A stretch of 49,451 nt of DNA from an uncultured Bacteroides sp. (GCA_949288585.1 CASEKR010000013.1:1-49451); one strand, 5' to 3'; counted from the stretch's first letter, positions 9,356 to 18,089 are shown. A program made the numbers and translations. The notes: generated by a model not told the origin, from the sequence alone.

Positions 9356-9931
9356 ACAATAGACGGCTTTCCTGCCTGTTTCCTCTCTTCCTTTTGCTTC
9401 GTATTCGTTGGCCAGTTCCTGTAAGAATCTTTCGAAAGTTCCCGTTTGCCCAGTCCCTTGCAGGCGCCGGGCGAGACGGCTTTTGTAAGTGCGGTAAGTG
9501 CCGTGTGACATTCCGAGAATCTGTTCTATCTCGTCAGCGTTTTTGTGCAGGCGGATGAGAATGCAGAGGATGATGCTGCGGGCGCTTAAGCCTTCCACTC
9601 GGTTCAGTTTGAGCCAAAGGAAAAATTCCGGGTCAAGGTGTTGCTGGCATTCCTTGACGAGCGACAAGAGTTCGGCGTTGGATAGTTGGCCGATGGGTTC
9701 GTTTGTCAGGAGCTTACGGTAGAACCTCGTTTCGCTATTAGGTTCAGCTTGCCGGATAAGCAGTCTTATCTCCTGTTCGCATTTCTGCTTGGAGCATTTC
9801 CTTCGGGTCGTTTCTTCTTCTTCCTTGTGTGCCTCGTTTTTCGGCAAGGCGTTGCAGAGCCGACCTCTTTCCCGTAATATCTGTACGACTGCTTTCAGTC
9901 TTTCTGAGATTGCTTTCATTTTGTTTTTCAT
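9326..9931 (-). CDS. Hypothetical protein with C-terminal helix-turn-helix
   Basis: The protein has 201 residues. The N-terminal ~60 are highly charged and probably coiled coil (KEEEETTRRK). The C-terminal part contains LRLHKNADEIEQILGMSHGTYRTYKSRLARRL in character: a sigma-region-4/LuxR-like helix-turn-helix of the kind seen in Bacteroidetes regulators. No membrane segment is visible. It is preceded by a -7 box and by a two-copy 21-bp direct repeat (9996-10037). Its end lies in a tandem repeat array, which may have changed the original C-terminus. Target genes are unknown; the divergent transglutaminase-like gene is the nearest candidate. Confidence 0.65.
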   Translation of the reverse strand: MKNKMKAISERLKAVVQILRERGRLCNALPKNEAHKEEEETTRRKCSKQKCEQEIRLLIRQAEPNSETRFYRKLLTNEPIGQLSNAELLSLVKECQQHLDPEFFLWLKLNRVEGLSARSIILCILIRLHKNADEIEQILGMSHGTYRTYKSRLARRLQGTGQTGTFERFLQELANEYEAKGREETGRKAVYCSLSAPSVND

Positions 9932-9961
9932 CGTTTGATCCTTTTATTGGCTGTTTGAGTA

Positions 9962-9969
9962 CAAAAGTA
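9962..9969 (-). promoter_or_regulatory. -7 box for the HTH gene
   Basis: On the - strand this reads TACTTTTG, a full match to TAnnTTTG, 31 bases upstream of the start codon. No TTTG is found at the standard spacing; the nearest is 25 bases away (9995-9998). Confidence 0.5.
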
Positions 9970-9995
9970 GGCCGTGTTTCGTTTTGTTTATGAGC

Positions 9996-10037
9996 AAATC
10001 CTGGTCAAAAAGTGGTAAATCCTGTTCAAAATGCATG
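9996..10037. promoter_or_regulatory. Two-copy 21-bp direct repeat upstream of the HTH gene
   Basis: AAATCCTG begins at 9996 and 10017, each followed by (G/T)TCAAAA. The spacing is two helical turns. It abuts the expected -33 region of the - strand promoter, where activators often bind. An operator role is inference. Confidence 0.4.
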
Positions 10038-10164
10038 TTTGTCAGCATCGCCCGTCCAGTGCATACAGAAAGGGGGTGTTACATTTTAGGGGTGTTTCTC
10101 TGTTCTTGTGAAAGTTAAAGGGTTGATAGATAGTTATTTGCCTTTTGAGTGATGTAACACCCTC

Positions 10165-10195
10165 TTGAATTGTGTTTTTTGTTCTCCTAATTTTG
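10165..10195 (+). promoter_or_regulatory. Promoter of the transglutaminase-like lipoprotein gene
   Basis: TAATTTTG at 10188-10195 fully matches the -7 consensus. TTGA at 10165-10168 is a weak -33 with a 19-base spacer. The predicted transcript starts near 10202, after an upstream candidate start at 10172, which supports the ATG at 10220. Confidence 0.55.
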
Positions 10196-10219
10196 CAAAG
10201 AAATCAAGTGTTTATTCGA

Positions 10220-12265
10220 ATGAAGAAATCAACTTTTAAATTTAGTACCTGTAAAGACGGTATGAAGCTCATGCTTTGCCTGGCGTTATGCTTGGGCGGC
10301 CTGCTCCTCTTTTCTTGTTCAGGTGGACGGGAAAAGACAATGATTGTCTCGCCTTTGGAAGAAGCCCTGCGGAAAGCCGGCGACAACCGCGTGGAGTTAG
10401 AGAAGGCATTGCTTCGTTATCGTACAAACCCGGCGGACAGCCTGAAGTATCAAGCCGCCTGTTTCCTGATAGAGAACATGCCCGGCTACATTTATTATAA
10501 AGGCAAGTTGCTGGAACGCCACCAGACTTACTACCGGATGCTGGCAGAGAACCGGAACAAGGAAATCACGCCGAAGATGTTGGCCGATTCCGTGCGGCAC
10601 AGGTATGGGAGATTCAGCCTCGACTCTTTGGAACGCTATGAAGACATCCGGACGGTCGATTCCGCCTATCTCTGCGACAACATCGACCAAGCCTTCCGGG
10701 TGTGGCGCGGACAGCCGTGGGGCAAGCATGTGTCCTTTGCCGATTTTTGCGAATACATCTTGCCCTATCGGATAGGCGATGAAACGCTTGGCCGTTGGCG
10801 GGAAGATTTCTACCGCATGTACAACCCTCTGCTCGACTCGCTTCGTGCTTCTGCTACGTTAGACAAGGAAGACCCGGTAGTAGCCGCCCGCGTGTTGCTT
10901 GATTCTCTTCGCGGCGGAAGAGTCGTCTTCACTACCGCAAGTCCGGGCGACTTGCCCCATGTAGGCCCTGTCCTTTCCCAACTGAAGGCAGGGAGTTGCC
11001 GCGAGTTTACCGACTTCACGGTCTATGTCTGCCGAGCCTTGGGCATTCCCTGCGCGGTGGACTTCATGCCCCTTCGCGGCGACGAGAACGACAGCCACCA
11101 ATGGATATCCGTAGCCGACAAGTATGGCACGCTCTATTACGAAGAGTTCCCCGACCCCCTGAAAGAAGTGCGGAAGGACAAGATGTGCGCCATGCCCAAG
11201 ATAAAGGTCTACCGCCAGACGTTCAGCCTGAACCGGACAATGGAGGAAGCGATGCAGCACCTGGATACAGCCGTTGTTCCCTTCTTCCGGCATCCCCGCT
11301 TTACGGATGTCACCTTTCCCTATACCGAGGCGTTCAGCAAGAAGTTGGAGATTCCTTCGTTTGCCCTCTATCCCGGCACGCCCCGTTCCCGCATCGCTTA
11401 TCTCTGTGCCAGTCGCCGGATGGACTGGGAACCGGTGGCATGGGCGGATTTCTCCGACGAATCTCTTGTGTTCACCGACATACAGAAAGGCTCTGTCATG
11501 CGCGTAGCCACCTACGAACAGGGCAAGCTCCGCTATTGGACAGACCCCTTCGAAGTCAGTATGTCCGGCAAGTTCCGTTTCTTCACCCCTTCGGACAGCG
11601 TGCGCGATGTGACCCTCTTTGCCAAGTACACCTTGCGGGGCGAAAGCATGTTCCAGGAACGCATGATAGGAGGACGGTTCGAAGGGAGCGACCGCCCTGA
11701 TTTCGTCCCTGCCGAAACGTTGCATGTCATCGACGCCCAACCTATGCGCTTGCAGACAGTGGTACACCTGCATCCGTCTCGCGCCTACCGCTATGTCCGC
11801 TATATTGGCCCGGACGGCTCGCACTGCAACATTGCGGAGACTGCTTTCTATGCTCCCTCGGACACTGCCGCACTGAAAGGCCGGGTCATCGGCACCCCCG
11901 GTTGCTACCAGAAAGACGGCTCGCACGAATATACCAATGTGTTCGACGGAAATTTTGAGACTTCCTTTGACTACATAGAACCTTCCGGCGGATGGAGCGG
12001 ACTTGACTTAGGCACGCCCCGGCAGATCAGCAAGATTGTCTACACGCCCCGCAGTTATGACAACTATGTGCGTCCGGGCGACCGCTATGAGTTGTTTTAT
12101 TGCGCGGGGAGGAAATGGATATCCCTGGGGAAGCAAAAAGCAGGAGCGGACTCTTTGGCCTATAAGGAGGTGCCGGACAATGTCTTGCTGCTGTTGAGGA
12201 ATTATTCCCGGGGCACCCAGGAGAGGATTTTCACGTATGAGGAGGGGAAACAGGTTTGGAAATAA
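10220..12265 (+). CDS. Transglutaminase-like lipoprotein with C-terminal discoidin-like domain
   Basis: Starting at MKKSTFKF (10220) the protein has 682 residues. The lipobox is LFSC. A transglutaminase-like core lies around residues 245-310: AGSCREFTDF places the candidate nucleophilic Cys at 260 and NDSHQW places the His at 293. A C-terminal segment (~580-660) with FDGNFETSFDYIEPSGGWSG and LGTPRQISKIVYTPR resembles an F5/8-type C (discoidin) carbohydrate-binding domain. Such proteins in Bacteroidetes are periplasmic or surface and may process glycopeptides or peptides. The ATG at 10220 was chosen because the promoter -7 box lies at 10188. A small secreted protein gene follows after 9 bases. 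The substrate is unknown. Confidence 0.85.
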   Translation: MKKSTFKFSTCKDGMKLMLCLALCLGGLLLFSCSGGREKTMIVSPLEEALRKAGDNRVELEKALLRYRTNPADSLKYQAACFLIENMPGYIYYKGKLLERHQTYYRMLAENRNKEITPKMLADSVRHRYGRFSLDSLERYEDIRTVDSAYLCDNIDQAFRVWRGQPWGKHVSFADFCEYILPYRIGDETLGRWREDFYRMYNPLLDSLRASATLDKEDPVVAARVLLDSLRGGRVVFTTASPGDLPHVGPVLSQLKAGSCREFTDFTVYVCRALGIPCAVDFMPLRGDENDSHQWISVADKYGTLYYEEFPDPLKEVRKDKMCAMPKIKVYRQTFSLNRTMEEAMQHLDTAVVPFFRHPRFTDVTFPYTEAFSKKLEIPSFALYPGTPRSRIAYLCASRRMDWEPVAWADFSDESLVFTDIQKGSVMRVATYEQGKLRYWTDPFEVSMSGKFRFFTPSDSVRDVTLFAKYTLRGESMFQERMIGGRFEGSDRPDFVPAETLHVIDAQPMRLQTVVHLHPSRAYRYVRYIGPDGSHCNIAETAFYAPSDTAALKGRVIGTPGCYQKDGSHEYTNVFDGNFETSFDYIEPSGGWSGLDLGTPRQISKIVYTPRSYDNYVRPGDRYELFYCAGRKWISLGKQKAGADSLAYKEVPDNVLLLLRNYSRGTQERIFTYEEGKQVWK

Positions 12266-12274
12266 TGGAGATTT

Positions 12275-12847
12275 ATGAAAAAGATTTTATTTATATATAT
12301 GATAACATTGTGTTGCTTATCGTTGAGCGCACAAGAAACAACAACATTATACCGTTATGGTAAACCGTTAGAAACTTGTGAAACGAATTTCAAGAACTTG
12401 TTCGCTAATTTTCATAAGTATGTGAAAGCAGAAAGCATAGATCTTTTGTCTTATGAATATGTCGGAACGGTAGAGAACGCCGAGTTAGCCCATAAGCTGG
12501 TAAAAAAGAACCTTGACCATAGTCCTTCATGGATTGTTTCGAGTGGCGAACTGATTGCGAAGCAGGATTCAAATGTAATGGAGCGGCATTCTAAATTGGA
12601 GATACAGTTACTTGCGGAAGAAACTATCAGCAAAAAAGAAAAGAAAGAAATGGCAAAGACCATCGCAAACGAGTATATCCGTCCGGGCGACCGAATTTAT
12701 TTGCTTCGTTTTGTCTGTGATGGGAAGACGTTCGAACAGTATGTATTTATCCATCCAGACACGAAAGAAGTGGTAACCCAAGGTAATGTGTTTGGTTTTG
12801 ATATAAAAGTGTCGCATATTGAATATTGTAATAGAATCAGAAATTGA
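12275..12847 (+). CDS. Small secreted protein, function unknown
   Basis: The 190-residue protein starts with a clear signal peptide ending LSAQ and has no lipobox, so it is probably periplasmic. The mature part is charged, with a Lys-rich helix (ISKKEKKEMAKTIA) and a C-terminal beta region (IYLLRFVCDGKTFEQYVF). I do not recognise a family. It is separated from the transglutaminase-like gene by only 9 bases, so they are likely co-transcribed. Base composition is clearly more AT-rich than both neighbours, which may reflect later acquisition. Confidence 0.7.
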   Translation: MKKILFIYMITLCCLSLSAQETTTLYRYGKPLETCETNFKNLFANFHKYVKAESIDLLSYEYVGTVENAELAHKLVKKNLDHSPSWIVSSGELIAKQDSNVMERHSKLEIQLLAEETISKKEKKEMAKTIANEYIRPGDRIYLLRFVCDGKTFEQYVFIHPDTKEVVTQGNVFGFDIKVSHIEYCNRIRN

Positions 12848-13118
12848 AACTTAGACCGTCAAAACCAAAGCGTACAGTTACGCCTTTTATGTATATGTGT
12901 CCGCCCGCCTCTGCCCAACAGGGCTTCTATCAAGTGCATAGACATCGCAAAAATAGATATTTTTCTGCAAATGCCGTTATAATACGGACTGATTACCATA
13001 AAATTAATATTTATTTACGGGAATAACTGCTAATCGAGCTTTAGCTCTTATTCTGAGGAGAAAGCGGTTTTTGCTTATATTTCCCTTCTTTCCTACCCGG
13101 TTCCTCTCAAGGTCGTAC

Positions 13119-13168
13119 CTGCGTCGTACCTCGTTCTTGTGCATAGGCAAGAGCGAGGTAGGGCGCAG
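13119..13168. terminator. Imperfect 21-bp hairpin between convergent genes
   Basis: The arm CTGCGTCGTACCTCG (from 13119) pairs with CGAGGTAGGGCGCAG (ending 13168) with a few mismatches, around an 8-base loop. It lies in the 370-base gap between the secreted protein gene and the DUF3737 gene and may terminate both. A shorter GAGCT/AGCTC hairpin lies near 13037-13048. I see no gene in this gap. Confidence 0.5.
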
Positions 13169-13217
13169 GCAAGGCCAAATCCGGAAGATGTGTGGTCCCG
13201 TATGCTTCATTGCCGGG

Positions 13218-14066
13218 TCACGGCTTGCGCGTCTCGATGAGGCAGTCGGCGGGGGCGTGGATGTTGGCGTCGAGGGTGACGGAGCCGATGCTGTCGGCCA
13301 CGATGTGCCCGGACGTGGGGTTCTTGATGTGGGTGATGGCGCCACGGATGTCGGCCTGGAGGGTGGAGTATTCGAAGGCGCGGTCGCACGCGGGGTCGAA
13401 GGTGCAGTTCTCCAGCACGAGGCCGTGGGCGTAGCACAGGGGCTGTTCGCCGGAGATGTGGCAGTTGACGAGGCGGAGGTTTTTCGAGTGCCAGCCGAGG
13501 TATTCGCCGTCCAGCACGGAGTCGTAGATGGTGACGTCCTCCGCTTCCCAGAAGGAGTCTTTGGTCGTTATTCTGGCATGGTGTATCTCGACGTCCTTCA
13601 CGTACTGGAAGACGTATTTGCTGTCGCTCTCCAGGCCGTCGACGTAGATGTGGCTGCTGAACATGAAGGGGTAGGTGCCGCCGTGCAGGGTGAGGTTCTT
13701 GGCGCGGATGCGCCTGCAGCGCCAGAAGGTTTCGTCGGCGTCGTTCATGCAGACGTTTTCGATGTCGATGCCGTCCATCTCGCGGAACATCTTGGGGGCG
13801 TCGACGACGGTGTCGCGCATGACGAGGTGGTCGGAATACCACAGGGCCGAGCGCCCGCCCACGGCGAAGTGGCAGTGGTCGATGGTGAACCCGTGCACGT
13901 GCCAGAAGGGGTAGTTGCCCTCGAAGCGGCAGTGGGTGGCTACGATGTTGCTGCATTCTTTGATGGCCGATTCGCCGGCCAGGATGGTCACGTTGTCCAG
14001 GTGCAGGTCGTGCGAGGCGAACAGGGGGCGTTCGCCGCCGAATTGTTGGTCTTTTATCAGTTGCAT
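13218..14066 (-). CDS. DUF3737 family protein, predicted right-handed beta-helix
   Basis: The 282-residue protein has no signal peptide and is built of repeated short beta turns with the pattern 'x-ledc-x-f-x' (for example ILAGESAIKECSNIV, LRLVNCHISGEQPLCYAHG). It is characteristic of DUF3737, a cytoplasmic pectate-lyase-like beta-helix family of unknown activity. It is transcribed alone, divergent from the Kef-type antiporter gene. A long + strand ORF across it is a shadow. The family is often annotated as hypothetical, so no reaction can be given. Confidence 0.85.
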   Translation of the reverse strand: MQLIKDQQFGGERPLFASHDLHLDNVTILAGESAIKECSNIVATHCRFEGNYPFWHVHGFTIDHCHFAVGGRSALWYSDHLVMRDTVVDAPKMFREMDGIDIENVCMNDADETFWRCRRIRAKNLTLHGGTYPFMFSSHIYVDGLESDSKYVFQYVKDVEIHHARITTKDSFWEAEDVTIYDSVLDGEYLGWHSKNLRLVNCHISGEQPLCYAHGLVLENCTFDPACDRAFEYSTLQADIRGAITHIKNPTSGHIVADSIGSVTLDANIHAPADCLIETRKP

Positions 14067-14098
14067 GTCTATCAGGTTTAATGTCGTTTTTTACTTTG

Positions 14099-14106
14099 CA
14101 AAGATA
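14099..14106 (-). promoter_or_regulatory. -7 box for the DUF3737 gene
   Basis: On the - strand this is TATCTTTG, a full match to TAnnTTTG, 33 bases upstream of the start codon. No clear -33 box was found. Confidence 0.5.
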
Positions 14107-14210
14107 CGACATTTGTCCCATTCCGCATGTAGACGGATTACGGTTGCTTCGACCCCGATTACGGGATGGCCGCCTTCTCTTCCGGGGCGGGGCGGATGCC
14201 CCTCCTTTGC

Positions 14211-14316
14211 GGGGGATATACCCTTGCCGGGCAAAGGATATACCTTTGGTGACCAAAGGATATACCTTTGGTGGCCTAAGGATATACCTTTGGTAGGCTA
14301 AGGATATACCTTTGGT
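14211..14316. repeat. Five-unit 22-bp array of palindromes CCAAAGGATATACCTTTGG
   Basis: GGATATACC starts at 14214, 14236, 14258, 14280 and 14302, an exact 22-bp period. Each inner unit is a 7-bp dyad (CCAAAGG/CCTTTGG) around ATATA with minor decay; unit 1 is the most diverged. It lies between two divergent genes. The TTTG of the last unit is placed as the -33 box of the antiporter promoter. Confidence 0.9.
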
Positions 14317-14342
14317 CGGGACGGGATATTTGTGTAACTTTG
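14311..14342 (+). promoter_or_regulatory. Promoter of the Kef-type antiporter gene
   Basis: TTTG (14311-14314), a 20-base spacer and TAACTTTG (14335-14342) match the Bacteroidetes promoter consensus. The -33 box is inside the last unit of the 22-bp array. Confidence 0.75.
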
Positions 14343-14370
14343 CGCCCGAAAGTCTTAGAAAGGAAAGGTT

Positions 14371-16635
14371 ATGTCAGAATTAGCTCCTCTTATCTCCGAC
14401 CTCGCGCTCATCCTGGCCTGCGCGGGGGTGATGACCCTGGTGTTCAAGAAGCTGAAGCAGCCGCTGGTGCTGGGTTACGTCGTGGCCGGGTTCCTGGCCA
14501 GTCCGCACATGCCGTTCACTCCCTCGGTGATGGAGCAGGCCAGCGTGAAGGTGTGGGCCGACATCGGCGTCATCTTCCTGCTCTTCGCCCTGGGGCTGGA
14601 GTTCAGCTTCAAGAAGATTGTGAAGGTGGGCGGCCCGGCGGTGATTGCGGCGTGCACCATCATCTTCTGCATGATCATGCTGGGCGTGGGCGTGGGCTCC
14701 GCCTTCGGGTGGGGGCAGATGGACAGCCTCTTCCTGGGCGGGATGATAGCCATGTCGTCGACGACCATCATCTATAAGGCCTTCGACGACCTGGGGCTGC
14801 GCAAGAAGCAGTTTGCCGGGCTGGTGCTCAGCATCTTGATTCTCGAGGATATCCTGGCCATCGTCCTGATGGTGATGCTCTCCACGGTGGCCGTGCGCCA
14901 CAACTTCGAGGGCGCGCAGATGCTGGAGAGCGTGGCCAAGCTGCTGTTCTTCCTCATCCTGTGGTTCGTGGTGGGCATCTATCTCATCCCCCTGCTGCTG
15001 AAGAAGTGCCGGCGGCTGATGAGCGACGAGACGCTGCTCATCGTGGCCCTGGCCCTGTGTTTCGGCATGGTGGTGCTGGCTGCGGAGACGGGATTCTCGG
15101 CCGCTTTCGGCGCCTTCATCATGGGTTCCATCCTGGCCGAGACGGTGGAGGCCGAGCGCATCGGGCAGCTGGTCGCCCCGGTCAAGGACCTGTTTGGCGC
15201 CATCTTCTTCGTGTCGGTGGGCATGATGGTCGACCCGGCCATGATTGTGGAATATGCCGTGCCCATCCTCGTCGTCACGCTGGCGGTCATCGCCGGGCAG
15301 GCCGTGTTCGGCACCCTGGGCGTGCTCCTGGCCGGCCAGCCGCTGAAGATGGCCATGCAGTGCGGCTTCAGCCTGACGCAGATAGGCGAGTTTGCCTTCA
15401 TCATCGCCTCGCTGGGCGTCTCCCTGCATGTGACGGGCGAGTTCCTCTATCCGATTGTGGTGGCCGTCTCCGTCATCACCACCTTCCTCACCCCTTACAT
15501 GATCCGCCTGGCCGAACCGGCCTCTACCTATGTCGACAACCACCTGCCCGGGCGTTGGAAGCGCTTCTTGTCCCGCTACGCCTCCGGCTCGCGCACGGTG
15601 AACCATGACAGTCTGTGGAAGAAACTCATCATGGCCATGCTGCGCATGACGGTCGTCTATTCCATCGTGTGCGTGGCGGTGGTGGCCCTGGCGTTCCGCT
15701 TCCTGGTGCCCCTGTGCCGCGAGAGCCTGCCGGGCGTCTGGGGCTCGCTGGTGGCCGCCGTGCTCACTATCCTGTGCCTGTCACCCTTCTTGCGTGCCAT
15801 CATGATTAAGAAGAACCATTCCGTGGAGTTCGTCACCTTGTGGAAGGAAGACCGGGGGAACCGCGCGCCGCTGGTGGCAACCATCGTGCTGCGCGTACTG
15901 CTGGCCGTAGGCTTCCTGATGTTCGTCATCACGGGCCTTTTCCAGGTCTCTGTCGGGCTGGTGCTGGGCATCGCCTTCCTGCTCGTGGTGCTGATGGTAC
16001 TCTCCCGCCAGTTGAAGCGGCAGTCCATCCTGATAGAACGTCGCTTCTTCCAGAACCTGCGCTCCCGCGACATCCAGGCGGAATACCTGGGCGAGAAGAA
16101 ACCCCAGTATGCCGGCCGCCTGTTGTCGAAAGACCTGCACCTGGCCGATTACACCATCCCGGGCGAATCCCTGTGGGCCGGCAAGACGCTGGCCGAACTG
16201 AACCTGGGCAAGCAGTACGGTGTCCATGTCGTGTCCATCCTGCGGGGCAAGAAGCGCATCAACATCCCGGGCGCTTCCGTCCGCATCTTCCCCGACGACA
16301 AGATACAGGTGATTGCCACGGACACGGAACTGGCCGGGTTTGGCGAGGCCATGGAGCAGGCCAGCGTGTTGGACTCTGACGTCATCGAAAAGAGCGAAAC
16401 CATCCTGAGGCAGTTCCGCATCGACGAAGATTCGCCTTTCCTGGGAAAGACCGTCAAGGAAGCCGGCATCCGCGACAAGTATCATTGCCTCGTGGTCGGC
16501 GTGGAGCGTGAAGAGAATGTGCTGCGTGCCACCGACCCGAAGGAGCCGTTCCTGGTGGGCGACATCGTATGGATAGTGGGTGAGAGCAAGGATGTGTACC
16601 GCCTGGCCGGGCAGTCGGAGGAAGAAGAGGACTGA
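14371..16635 (+). CDS. Kef-type cation:proton antiporter with two TrkA-C domains
   Basis: The 754-residue inner-membrane protein has about 12 hydrophobic segments in residues 1-380 of the CPA2 monovalent cation:proton antiporter family (ADIGVIFLLFALGLEFSF; AFGAFIMGSILAET). A second hydrophobic block (~430-540) follows. The cytoplasmic tail has two RCK_C/TrkA-C-like domains: residues ~595-655 (LAELNLGKQYGVHVVSILRG) and ~690-750 (VKEAGIRDKYHCLVVGVERE), which usually sense ligands. The start is preceded by an AGGAAAGG-like ribosome site. It is transcribed alone and tail-to-tail with the oxidoreductase gene. Whether the ion is K+ or Na+ cannot be told from sequence. Confidence 0.9.
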   Translation: MSELAPLISDLALILACAGVMTLVFKKLKQPLVLGYVVAGFLASPHMPFTPSVMEQASVKVWADIGVIFLLFALGLEFSFKKIVKVGGPAVIAACTIIFCMIMLGVGVGSAFGWGQMDSLFLGGMIAMSSTTIIYKAFDDLGLRKKQFAGLVLSILILEDILAIVLMVMLSTVAVRHNFEGAQMLESVAKLLFFLILWFVVGIYLIPLLLKKCRRLMSDETLLIVALALCFGMVVLAAETGFSAAFGAFIMGSILAETVEAERIGQLVAPVKDLFGAIFFVSVGMMVDPAMIVEYAVPILVVTLAVIAGQAVFGTLGVLLAGQPLKMAMQCGFSLTQIGEFAFIIASLGVSLHVTGEFLYPIVVAVSVITTFLTPYMIRLAEPASTYVDNHLPGRWKRFLSRYASGSRTVNHDSLWKKLIMAMLRMTVVYSIVCVAVVALAFRFLVPLCRESLPGVWGSLVAAVLTILCLSPFLRAIMIKKNHSVEFVTLWKEDRGNRAPLVATIVLRVLLAVGFLMFVITGLFQVSVGLVLGIAFLLVVLMVLSRQLKRQSILIERRFFQNLRSRDIQAEYLGEKKPQYAGRLLSKDLHLADYTIPGESLWAGKTLAELNLGKQYGVHVVSILRGKKRINIPGASVRIFPDDKIQVIATDTELAGFGEAMEQASVLDSDVIEKSETILRQFRIDEDSPFLGKTVKEAGIRDKYHCLVVGVEREENVLRATDPKEPFLVGDIVWIVGESKDVYRLAGQSEEEED

Positions 16636-16648
16636 CGGGGAGACGGCT

Positions 16649-17635
16649 TTAAATCTTCCCCAGAATCTTATCCATGACCCAGTTTGTCAGGGTGGCGCTC
16701 TCGCCGTTGCAGGTGCAGGTCGATTTCCCTAACAAGTGGTCTACGACGGCCTGGATGAGGGGCTGTTGCACGTAGGTAGGATTCTCCACGCAGATTTCCT
16801 CCCGGCCCTTTTCCGTGTGCAGGGCAATGGGTTCATACGTGAACACCGAGAAGCAGAGCATCCCCTTGTCGCCGATGACCTCTATGCGGTCTTCCCGTGC
16901 CGAGTCGTGGGCGACGAAACACCACGAGCCACTGCCGACAAGCCCGTTCTCGAACTGGAAGCAGGCGCTGAGCGTGTCTTCGGCCGCATACAGCCTTCCC
17001 CGGTTGCTTTTATAGCCGCTTGCTTCGAGGATGCAGCCGAATATTTCTTGCAGTAAATCTAATTGGTGGGGGGCCAAGTCATAAAAATAGCCTCCGCCGG
17101 CAATGTCCGGTTGTACGCGCCATGGCAGGTTCTCGCGGTTATAGTCCAGGTTGCGCGGGGGTTGGGCAAAACGTATCTGGATGTTGATGACGTTGCCTAT
17201 GGCTCCTTCCTCTATCAACGTCTTTACTTTCTGGAAGTAAGGCAGGTAACGCCGGTAGTATGCGACGAAGCAGGGCACTCCGGTTTCGTGGGATATGCGG
17301 TTGATGCGGCAGCATTCTTCGTAAGTCACGGCCATGGGTTTCTCCACGTAGACGGGCTTGCCCGCTTTCATGGACATGATGGCGTAGGTGGCGTGCGAAG
17401 AGGGAGGGGTAGCAATGTAGACGGCATTGACCTCCGGGTCGTCAATGAGTTCCTGCGCGTCGTCATACCAGTGGGGGATGCCCCGTTCTTGTGCATATTT
17501 CTTTGCCTTTTCGCCGTTCCGGCTCATGACGGCCACCACTTCCGAGTTCTCTATCTTCTGGAAAGCCGGGCCGCTTTTGTATTTGGTTACTTCACCACAA
17601 CCGATGAAGCCCCATCGGATGATTTTCTCACTCAT
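16649..17635 (-). CDS. Gfo/Idh/MocA family oxidoreductase
   Basis: The 328-residue protein begins with a Rossmann fold: WGFIGCGEVTKYKSGPAF holds the GxGxxT-like dinucleotide motif. EKPMAVTYEEC around residue 100 is the family's EKP signature, with the catalytic lysine. The C-terminal half is the alpha/beta substrate domain, with GGYFYDLAPHQLDLL. Such cytoplasmic enzymes use NAD(P) to oxidise or reduce sugars, inositols or related compounds; the substrate is not predictable here. It lies 8 bases upstream of nothing on its own strand but follows the S4-protein gene closely (8 bases), so the two are probably co-transcribed. Confidence 0.9.
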   Translation of the reverse strand: MSEKIIRWGFIGCGEVTKYKSGPAFQKIENSEVVAVMSRNGEKAKKYAQERGIPHWYDDAQELIDDPEVNAVYIATPPSSHATYAIMSMKAGKPVYVEKPMAVTYEECCRINRISHETGVPCFVAYYRRYLPYFQKVKTLIEEGAIGNVINIQIRFAQPPRNLDYNRENLPWRVQPDIAGGGYFYDLAPHQLDLLQEIFGCILEASGYKSNRGRLYAAEDTLSACFQFENGLVGSGSWCFVAHDSAREDRIEVIGDKGMLCFSVFTYEPIALHTEKGREEICVENPTYVQQPLIQAVVDHLLGKSTCTCNGESATLTNWVMDKILGKI

Positions 17636-17643
17636 GTCGCTTA

Positions 17644-18078
17644 TTATTCTTCATCGTTATCTTCAAAATCAAAATCGAAGTCGAAGTCGAAGTCGTCCAT
17701 ATATTCCGGTGTGGTGAACTCTTCCAGTTCGCGCCGGTCTTTTTTCGTGGGTCTTCCTGTGCCTTTGGCCCGGTTTACAAATCCGCTGACGCGGCTCATT
17801 TCTAATAATTCATATTGGTCCGGTGTCGTGACGTTTTCCATTATTTCCGGCAACAATTTGGCTCCCACGCGTTTCTCTATGGGCTGTATGACTTTGAAAG
17901 AATATGTGATGGGCGGTTTGCGGACTTGTATGATGTCTCCTGCTTTGACTGTGCGGGCAGCTTTGGCTTGTGCCCCGTTGAGGTTGACACGCCCTTTCTT
18001 GCAGGCCTCGGCCGCAATGCTGCGTGTCTTGAAGATACGTGCCGCCCACATCCATTTGTCTATCCTTGCTTCACTCAT
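17644..18078 (-). CDS. S4-domain RNA-binding protein, Hsp15-like
   Basis: The 144-residue protein has an N-terminal S4 RNA-binding domain: RIDKWMWAARIFKTRSIAAEACKKG is typical of heat-shock protein 15, which binds stalled 50S subunits with attached peptidyl-tRNA. Residues ~60-125 include a basic region (RAKGTGRPTKKDRRELEEF). The C-terminus is a (Asp-Phe)n acidic tail encoded by a hexanucleotide repeat (GTCGAA on the + strand, ~17668-17694). It lies 11 bases downstream of pth, whose product also deals with peptidyl-tRNA, so the two plausibly share an operon and a ribosome-rescue theme. Confidence 0.85.
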   Translation of the reverse strand: MSEARIDKWMWAARIFKTRSIAAEACKKGRVNLNGAQAKAARTVKAGDIIQVRKPPITYSFKVIQPIEKRVGAKLLPEIMENVTTPDQYELLEMSRVSGFVNRAKGTGRPTKKDRRELEEFTTPEYMDDFDFDFDFDFEDNDEE

Positions 18079-18089
18079 TGGTCGAGGGG

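Noticed and set aside
13071-14081. 336-residue + strand ORF
   Set aside because: It is antisense to the DUF3737 gene and extremely Val/Gly/Asp-rich, as shadows of this codon usage are.
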